Assembly (NCBI GenBank): GCA_046316495.1
Contig: JBKDAM010000046.1
Coordinates: 1-19,925 of the forward strand
Length of the DNA stretch: 19,925 nt
Origin: M3007 sp046316495
GTDB taxonomy: Bacteria > Bacteroidota > Bacteroidia > Chitinophagales > Saprospiraceae
Reading direction: 5' to 3'
Shown here: in pieces, positions 14,456 to 19,925 of the stretch
How positions within the stretch are numbered: position 1 is the stretch's first letter
Layout: the number at the start of each line of letters is the position of its first letter
Translations under genes and position numbers: made by a program
Notes under the pieces: model-generated
What the model saw: the letters and a program-made list of their open reading frames with translations, nothing else
Database searches by the model: none
What the model was told of the DNA's origin: nothing

Positions 14456-16345
14456 ATGCGTACATTCCGACTTCTTTCTTTGTTACTTCTGCTGGCTTTT
14501 TCTGCCCAGTCTCAGGTGGCCAATATTATTCCGGCACCGGTAAGTTACCAAGCCAAATCAGGTTTTTATTTATTGTCCGATAAAATGGCTGGACCAGTGG
14601 TGGCCAGTAGTCCAGCCGAACGGGTAGCAGCTTCGCACCTCGTTAAATCCTTGGGTTTGAGAGGCAAGAATTGGGATACAAAAACGGCTGCCAAAGCGGG
14701 CCAAAAACCCATTACGCTGTTGCTTAACAGCCAACCTGCGCCCAACTTGGGGAAAGAGGGCTACACATTGGAGGTGACATCGAAGGGTATTACGTTGCGC
14801 GCCAATGAACCAGCGGGCTTGTTTTATGGTGTGCAATCGTTGGCACAGCTGATGGAGGGGAACCAGATTGCGGCCTGCAGTGTAGTAGATTACCCTCGTT
14901 TTGGTTGGCGCGGGTTGATGTTGGATGTAAGCCGGCATTTTTTCACGAAAGAGGAAGTGAAGTCCTTTATTGACCAAATGGCCCGCTACAAATTGAATAC
15001 CTTTCACTGGCACTTAACCGACGATAATGGATGGAGGGTAGAAATTAAATCCCTTCCCAAGCTCACCCAAGTGGGGGCTTGTCGGGTGCCCCGCATCGGT
15101 CGCTGGGGAGAAGTAGCAGCTCCAGGGGTGGATGAACCTGCTACCGATTGCGGTTTTTATACACAAGACGATATTCGCGAAATTGTGGCGTATGCTTCGA
15201 TGAAACACATCACCATTGTTCCTGAAATTGATGTCCCAGGCCACAGCATGGCCGCCATTGCCGCCTATCCGGAGCTTAGCTGCACGCAAGACCCCAGTAT
15301 TCGCGTTAATCCGGGAAGCAACTTCGCGGAATGGTTTGGAGATGGAAAGTTCAAAATGTTTGTGGATAATACCCTCGACCCTTCCAGCGAGCTGGTATAC
15401 GAGTTTCTGGACAAGGTATTCACCGAGGTGGCGGCTTTGTTTCCCGGACAATACATCCACATTGGTGGAGATGAGTGTTACTATGGCTACTGGGAAAACG
15501 ATGCAGACTGTCAGGCATTGATGAAAAAAGAAGGGATGACCGCGCTGCATGATCTGCAGAGCTATTTTAACAAACGATTGGAAAAGATCATTTTGGCAAA
15601 AGGGAAAAAACTCATCGGCTGGGATGAGATCTTGGAGGGTGGGCTTGCCCCAAGCGCCGCCGTTATGAGCTGGCGCGGAACAAAGGGTGGAATCGAGGCG
15701 GCCAAAATGGGCCACGAAGTCGTAATGACCCCAACTTCCTTTTGCTACCTCGACTATATGCAGGGTGATCCAACACTGGAGCCACCGGTGTACAGCTGGT
15801 TGACCCTACAGCGCTCCTACAACTACGAGCCAGTCCCCACAGGGGTGGATCCTAAATTTATCCTTGGTGGACAAGGGAATTTGTGGACGGAAAAGGTGCC
15901 GAACTTGCGAACCGCACAATACATGACCTACCCACGGGCCTTTGCCTTGGCGGAAGTATTCTGGACGCCCTCCTCTCGCAAAAACTGGGAGGATTTCTCC
16001 CGTCGGGTCGAAAAAGAATTTGAGCGCTGTGATGCCTTGCAATACCGCTACTACCCCAACATATACGATGCGGTGGTGTGGCCCCGCCTGAAGGAAGGTA
16101 AATTGATGGTGGAGTTGAAAAGTGAAGTGCCTGGTCAGGAGATTTATTACACCATCGATGGAACCATGCCGGATGCCTACACCAGCCGCTATACTGCTCC
16201 AGTTGAAATTCCTGATTTGCCCATTACCCTACGCGTGACCACTTATCGGAATGGCAAACAGACGGGAAGGACCATCACTCTTACCCGGGAGCAGCTACTA
16301 GAACGGGAGGCGCGCATGAAGTATTATGAAAATATGTTTGAATAA
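14456..16345 (+). CDS. Exported beta-N-acetylhexosaminidase (GH20)
   Basis: Predicted periplasmic or secreted enzyme removing terminal GlcNAc or GalNAc by substrate-assisted catalysis. Of 629 residues, 1-19 are a signal peptide (TFRLLSLLLLLAFSAQSQ). About 20-145 form the GH20b domain (IIPAPVSY to GLFYGVQSLAQL). About 148-500 form the catalytic barrel, with RGLMLDVSRHFF, NTFHWHLTDDNGWR, VPEIDVPGHSMA and the catalytic pair Asp339-Glu340 in HIGGDECYYG. Later landmarks are LIGWDEILEGG, SWRGTKGG, LGGQGNLWTE and YPRAFALAEVFW. About 560-610 is a chitobiase C-terminal domain (IYYTIDGTMPDAYTSRYTAP). A single-gene unit is likely, closed by a strong terminator 41 bases downstream. Released GlcNAc could feed the nagA route. 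Confidence 0.95.
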   Translation: MRTFRLLSLLLLLAFSAQSQVANIIPAPVSYQAKSGFYLLSDKMAGPVVASSPAERVAASHLVKSLGLRGKNWDTKTAAKAGQKPITLLLNSQPAPNLGKEGYTLEVTSKGITLRANEPAGLFYGVQSLAQLMEGNQIAACSVVDYPRFGWRGLMLDVSRHFFTKEEVKSFIDQMARYKLNTFHWHLTDDNGWRVEIKSLPKLTQVGACRVPRIGRWGEVAAPGVDEPATDCGFYTQDDIREIVAYASMKHITIVPEIDVPGHSMAAIAAYPELSCTQDPSIRVNPGSNFAEWFGDGKFKMFVDNTLDPSSELVYEFLDKVFTEVAALFPGQYIHIGGDECYYGYWENDADCQALMKKEGMTALHDLQSYFNKRLEKIILAKGKKLIGWDEILEGGLAPSAAVMSWRGTKGGIEAAKMGHEVVMTPTSFCYLDYMQGDPTLEPPVYSWLTLQRSYNYEPVPTGVDPKFILGGQGNLWTEKVPNLRTAQYMTYPRAFALAEVFWTPSSRKNWEDFSRRVEKEFERCDALQYRYYPNIYDAVVWPRLKEGKLMVELKSEVPGQEIYYTIDGTMPDAYTSRYTAPVEIPDLPITLRVTTYRNGKQTGRTITLTREQLLEREARMKYYENMFE

Positions 16346-16386
16346 GCGAACGTCTTTAGCGTTGCTCGCACTGGTGGGTTGTAGTT

Positions 16387-16445
16387 AAAAAAACCTCCTG
16401 CAATTAGGTTCAACCACGGTTGATCGGCTTGCAGGAGGTTTTTTT
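16387..16445. terminator. Bidirectional intrinsic terminator after the GH20 gene
   Basis: A 7-A run followed by CCTCCTGCAA (16387-16403) is perfectly complementary to TTGCAGGAGG followed by a 7-T run (16429-16445): 17 pairs. The 25-base loop contains a second stem, TCAACC (16410-16415) with GGTTGA (16418-16423). G/C-rich core plus T-runs on both strands make it an efficient terminator in either direction. Confidence 0.9.
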
Positions 16446-16515
16446 GTTATAGTTGGAAATTCCTGAACAAGAGATGCTTGATTACCGATGATAAGCGAGT
16501 AGTGGATATCATTGC

Positions 16516-16543
16516 ATTCCACTTATTGAATCAATTCCACTTA
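16516..16543 (+). repeat. Two direct copies of ATTCCACTTA before the TPR-CHAT gene
   Basis: ATTCCACTTA occurs at 16516-16525 and 16534-16543, 18 bases apart. The copies straddle the candidate -33 TTG (16526-16528), a good place for a regulator binding as a tandem dimer. Confidence 0.45.
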
Positions 16544-16558
16544 CAATCAGTATATTTG
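16526..16558 (+). promoter_or_regulatory. Candidate promoter of the TPR-CHAT gene
   Basis: TATATTTG (16551-16558) is an exact -7 element with TTG (16526-16528) 22 bases upstream. Transcription would begin near 16565, about 36 bases before the ATG at 16601. Confidence 0.55.
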
Positions 16559-16600
16559 AACATTCTATCCTAAAATGTCCCAAATTTTCTGCTTATAACC

Positions 16601-19600
16601 ATGAAAAAATCGAGTTTGTTCTTTGTTTTTTTAAATTTTCTACTCCTAACTAAATTGCTACCTGCCCAGGCACAGTTAGATACCTCTGCTACAAGGTTGG
16701 AGGCGGACCAACATATCCAGCGGGCGAATTATCTTTTTCAGAACAGAAGGTTCCCGGAAGCCCTTTCGGCAATAGATCAGGCTGAAAGCAAAATTTTGTT
16801 GGTTGATGGATACTGGTCAATTCGTTATTCCGGTTTGTGTCATTTGAAAGGGAGCGTATTATTTACGAGTGGTGCTGGAAGAGAAGCGGAAAAATATTTG
16901 ACGAGTGCCTATGAAATATGTGTTAAACTAGGAGGAAAAGATAGTCCGGTATATGCTCGTATTGTGCATGACTTTGGGTATTTGTATGCCACATTGGACC
17001 ACCGAGAGCAAGCTGAGGCTTATTTATTGGAAGCGCTTTCACTTCAAAGAAATTGGGAATCCCAGTTTCTGATGGACTATGTGAATACTTTGTCCACTCT
17101 TGGATTATATTATTCTAATGTAGGCAATTATCAAAAAGCGCTCTATTATTGGAGTGAGCAAAAGGATAAACTTGGTTTGTATTTTGGGGAGTATCACCCT
17201 CAATATGTAATGGTTCAATCGAATATCGCCCATTTAAATAGCCAATTTGGAAATTATTCGGAGGCCGAGGCTGGATTCAAAAAAGTGCTTCCTTTCTGGG
17301 AAAAAGCTGGTCCCTCCTTCCATTTAGAATATATTCGAAATTTGCTGAATATGGCTGCCCTTCTTTTTTCAAAAGGAGAATATAGACAGGCGGAAGTATT
17401 TTATCAAAAAGCGTGTAAACTGCAAGAAGAAAAGCTTGGAAAAGCTTCCATAGACTATTGGAGGGTGGCAGCTGTTCTTGCACAATTTTACTCTAATACG
17501 GGTCAATTTCAAAAAGCAATAGAACTATATGAGGAGGTAGAGGAGTCCACCATCCAATTAATTGGAGATAAAAACACTGAATATGCAGTCCTACTCGGCC
17601 GTATTGGATGGCTATATAAAGAAATGGGCCTGCAAAAAGAGGCAAAAATTCGATTAGAGAGAGGGTTAGCAATCATTGCAAAACCCTCCGGACAACAACT
17701 TTCTGATTACATATTCATAAAAAGCACCTTGGCTGCACTTTTGCATTCCTCTGGCCAACTAAAGGAGGCTGTAGAGCAGTACAACTCCCTTCTAAGCCAG
17801 ATAGAATCAAAAATAGGAAAGAAAAACCAATTCTACATTGATCAGCTGTGGAACTTATCTACTGTTTATACAACTCTTGAAAATCAAGTCAAGGCAACGG
17901 TGATGATGGAGGAGGCACTCGCGATTCAGGCACAACTGCATGGTAAAAATTCACCGCAGTACGCCAAACTACTATGGAAACAGGCTCAAAATAGCCGATC
18001 GATCGGCAATTTCCAGGCAGCACTTTCTATCTGTCAAGCTGCTTTGAAAATCCAGGAAAATACTATCGGTACAAAGCACCTAGATTATTGGTTGATACTC
18101 GATGAACTGGCTTATCTCTATTCTGTGACTGACCAGTTTGTGAAAGCAGATTCCATTTTAAACTTCCTTCTTCCCGAAAAGGCTGCTTTCTACGGCGAGC
18201 AGAGTATCGAATATGGGAATACACTTTTAAGTTTGGGTATTTTGGAGGCAAGGGTAGGACGGTGGCGGTCTGCTGAAGTTCGTTACAAAAAGGCTTTGGC
18301 AATATTCGAACGGACCAGCGGTAAACTGCGACACAACTACATTCGAACTTTAGAAAATTTGGCAAAATTGTATGATCAACTTTTTGAGTTTTCTAAAGCA
18401 CTTGAGTTGCAGCAAGAAGTACTCTCCATACGGGAAAAAGTACAAGGAAAAGAGCATCCTGAGTTCAGTCGGGCGTTAAATGCGCTTGCAAATATTTATC
18501 TACACTCTAGGCAGCTCAACGATGCTCTTCGCATTTCGGAACAGAACCTTCATAACCTAGAGCTCATTAACCAAACAAATAGCATTACGTATGCATCTGC
18601 TCTTGTTGTTTACGCGCAAATTTTATCGGTGGCTGGCGAGGTTGAAAAGGCAGAAAAAATATTCCTTCGAACACTAGAAATAGTGGCAAATACAAGGGGT
18701 AAAAATCACCATGATTACCTCGCTACGCTTCAAAACTTAGCGGTTTTTTACAAAGAAATAGCGCAGTATAAAAAGATTGAACCGCTTTACCTCGAGGTGC
18801 TGAGTGCACTGAGAGAGGACCAATTGGTGTTGAAGTCATCCGTCCTCAAAGGACTGTCAGCACTTTACAAAGACTTGGGTAATTTTAAAAAGGCCTCCGA
18901 TCGATATCAGGAGGCAATGAAGGTGGAAGACCAACTTCAAAGTAAAAATTTAGAAAATCGGGTACATGATCTGGTAGAAGTTGGTTATTTATTACAGCAA
19001 ATGCAAGATTACGATTCAGCATTTTCTACATATCTGAAGGCCATTCAAATAATTCAGAGTTCAGGTGAGGAAACCGACAGAACCTTCTCCACTGTCTTGA
19101 GTGTGCTTGGTTTTCTGATGAGTGATATTGGAAACTATAAAGAAGCACAAAAGTATTTTGAAAAAGCGATCAATGCTCACCAGCAAAATCAGTTTGGATC
19201 CAAAAAGGAACATTATGCAGGCCTCCTTCTCAATTTGGCATCGAACCACATCTCGCTCCAACAATATTCAGAGGCAGCCCCGTTGGTAGAAGAGGCGAAA
19301 ACAATTCTGTCTGTTGAAGAGGGACAGCCAATTCATCCATTTTATTGGGTAGCCTTATCCCAGGAAGCAGACCTTCTTTGTGTTAATGGAGATTTTGAAA
19401 AAGCAGCGGGGAAGCTCGATTCAGTCTTAAGCAGGTCGAAACAGACCCTACTATCCGGCATGCAATTTATGTCGGAGAAAGATCTTCGAGCTCTTTCGGA
19501 GAAACAGCTCAGTAATCGTATCAAATTGTTTAATTTACTTAATTTTAGCGGTACATCCGCTGAATTAGCCGGACTTGCCTATAACGAACTGCTGTTTCAA

Positions 19601-19925
19601 AAAGGGTTTCTGCAAATGGCGGCGCTTCGCTTAAATCTGCTGTCAGATCAATCACCACACCTTGATTCTATACGGTATCAGCTCAAAAGTTATCGAAGGC
19701 AGTTGTACGAGTTATCAATTTTACCAAAGCCCGAAACTGCCGTTATCCATGTACTGGAAGAGAAGGCCAATACTTTGGAGGGACAGCTGGCTAGAGCGTT
19801 AGACGAGAAAGAATCCTTCATAAAATTTGGTTGGAAGGATATTCAAAGGTCTTTAAAGCAGGGGGAAGCTGCCATAGAGTTTTTTCAATTCCCAATCCAG
19901 TTCCCTAGCGCACAAGACAGTGTAC
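16601..19925 (+). CDS. Exported TPR-repeat protein with C-terminal CHAT domain (partial, runs off the window)
   Basis: From ATG 16601 the frame stays open for 1108 codons to the window edge with no stop. A hydrophobic signal peptide (SSLFFVFLNFLLLTKLLPAQA, in two parts SSLFFVFLNF and LLLTKLLPAQA) comes first. Residues about 30-900 are a long array of kinesin-light-chain-like TPRs, spaced near 40 residues. Examples are STLGLYYSNVGNYQKALYYW, AQFYSNTGQFQKAIELYEEV, LAKLYDQLFEFSKALELQQE and LGFLMSDIGNYKEAQKYFEK. A helical connector follows (about 950-1070: LAGLAYNELLFQKGFLQMA, LEEKANTLEGQLARAL). At about 1080 the frame reads WKDIQRSLKQGEAAIEFFQF, the usual first strand of a CHAT caspase-like protease domain; its His and Cys would lie past 19925. 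CHAT peptidases act in eukaryotic separase relatives and in bacterial immune effectors such as Craspase and gasdermin-activating proteases. The signal peptide points this one outside the cytoplasm. The gene is more A/T-rich than its neighbours. Confidence 0.85.
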   Translation, partial: MKKSSLFFVFLNFLLLTKLLPAQAQLDTSATRLEADQHIQRANYLFQNRRFPEALSAIDQAESKILLVDGYWSIRYSGLCHLKGSVLFTSGAGREAEKYLTSAYEICVKLGGKDSPVYARIVHDFGYLYATLDHREQAEAYLLEALSLQRNWESQFLMDYVNTLSTLGLYYSNVGNYQKALYYWSEQKDKLGLYFGEYHPQYVMVQSNIAHLNSQFGNYSEAEAGFKKVLPFWEKAGPSFHLEYIRNLLNMAALLFSKGEYRQAEVFYQKACKLQEEKLGKASIDYWRVAAVLAQFYSNTGQFQKAIELYEEVEESTIQLIGDKNTEYAVLLGRIGWLYKEMGLQKEAKIRLERGLAIIAKPSGQQLSDYIFIKSTLAALLHSSGQLKEAVEQYNSLLSQIESKIGKKNQFYIDQLWNLSTVYTTLENQVKATVMMEEALAIQAQLHGKNSPQYAKLLWKQAQNSRSIGNFQAALSICQAALKIQENTIGTKHLDYWLILDELAYLYSVTDQFVKADSILNFLLPEKAAFYGEQSIEYGNTLLSLGILEARVGRWRSAEVRYKKALAIFERTSGKLRHNYIRTLENLAKLYDQLFEFSKALELQQEVLSIREKVQGKEHPEFSRALNALANIYLHSRQLNDALRISEQNLHNLELINQTNSITYASALVVYAQILSVAGEVEKAEKIFLRTLEIVANTRGKNHHDYLATLQNLAVFYKEIAQYKKIEPLYLEVLSALREDQLVLKSSVLKGLSALYKDLGNFKKASDRYQEAMKVEDQLQSKNLENRVHDLVEVGYLLQQMQDYDSAFSTYLKAIQIIQSSGEETDRTFSTVLSVLGFLMSDIGNYKEAQKYFEKAINAHQQNQFGSKKEHYAGLLLNLASNHISLQQYSEAAPLVEEAKTILSVEEGQPIHPFYWVALSQEADLLCVNGDFEKAAGKLDSVLSRSKQTLLSGMQFMSEKDLRALSEKQLSNRIKLFNLLNFSGTSAELAGLAYNELLFQKGFLQMAALRLNLLSDQSPHLDSIRYQLKSYRRQLYELSILPKPETAVIHVLEEKANTLEGQLARALDEKESFIKFGWKDIQRSLKQGEAAIEFFQFPIQFPSAQDSV

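Noticed and set aside
15014..15715. 233-codon minus-strand frame inside the GH20 gene
   Set aside because: Long but fully antisense to the catalytic domain whose motifs are intact; sequence matches no family.
1..19925. CRISPR array, rRNA genes or IS element
   Set aside because: No regularly spaced repeats, no rRNA-like stretches and no transposase frame were seen on either strand.

Overview
The window looks like chromosomal DNA of a Bacteroidota bacterium, most likely of the Saprospiria/Lewinella type. Several upstream regions carry the phylum's -7 promoter motif TAnnTTTG, and the gene content fits: a very long TPR-CHAT protein, a small four-helix-bundle (S23/IVP-like) protein, a GxxExxY remnant, a DUF6428 protein and exported sulfatase and glycosidases. 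The lineage call is an inference from protein style, not from a marker gene.

Layout. 1-1378: nagA-like GlcNAc-6-phosphate deacetylase (+). 1391-3961: a two-gene minus-strand metal operon, an MntR/DtxR-type regulator followed by an NRAMP transporter fused to a universal-stress (UspA) domain, with a good promoter and a palindrome over it. 4211-5575: exported GH29 alpha-L-fucosidase (+), ending one base from a convergent GT4 glycosyltransferase (5577-6620, -). 7001-8335: folC (+), whose stop overlaps that of a convergent exported type I sulfatase (8332-9822, -). 9935-10610: tRNA-Val(GAC), a four-helix-bundle protein gene and tRNA-Pro(GGG), closely spaced and followed by a T-run and a 14-bp perfect inverted repeat. 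10655-11047: a GxxExxY gene broken by frameshifts. 11330-12937: a minus-strand pair (exported alpha/beta hydrolase, then an exported beta-sandwich protein of unknown role). It is divergent from an HxlR regulator (13019-13381) across a near-perfect 28-bp palindrome. 13596-14063: DUF6428 protein. 14456-16345: exported GH20 beta-N-acetylhexosaminidase, closed by a 17-bp bidirectional terminator. 16601 to the window end: a secreted TPR-CHAT protein, cut by the window edge.

How the genes work together. The fucosidase, sulfatase and hexosaminidase are predicted to act outside the cytoplasm on fucosylated, sulfated, amino-sugar-containing glycans. NagA would process GlcNAc-6-phosphate once amino sugars are inside the cell. 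No SusC/SusD pair is visible, so this is a scattered set rather than a classical PUL. The three exported enzymes share the promoter layout TTTG-N24-TACnTTTG, while tRNA-Val and mntR use N19. mntR-mntH is a self-contained manganese module, and the HxlR/hydrolase locus a self-contained regulated unit. The least understood parts are the secreted TPR-CHAT protein, the tRNA-embedded four-helix-bundle gene next to the GxxExxY remnant, and the DUF6428 protein without arsenic genes beside it.
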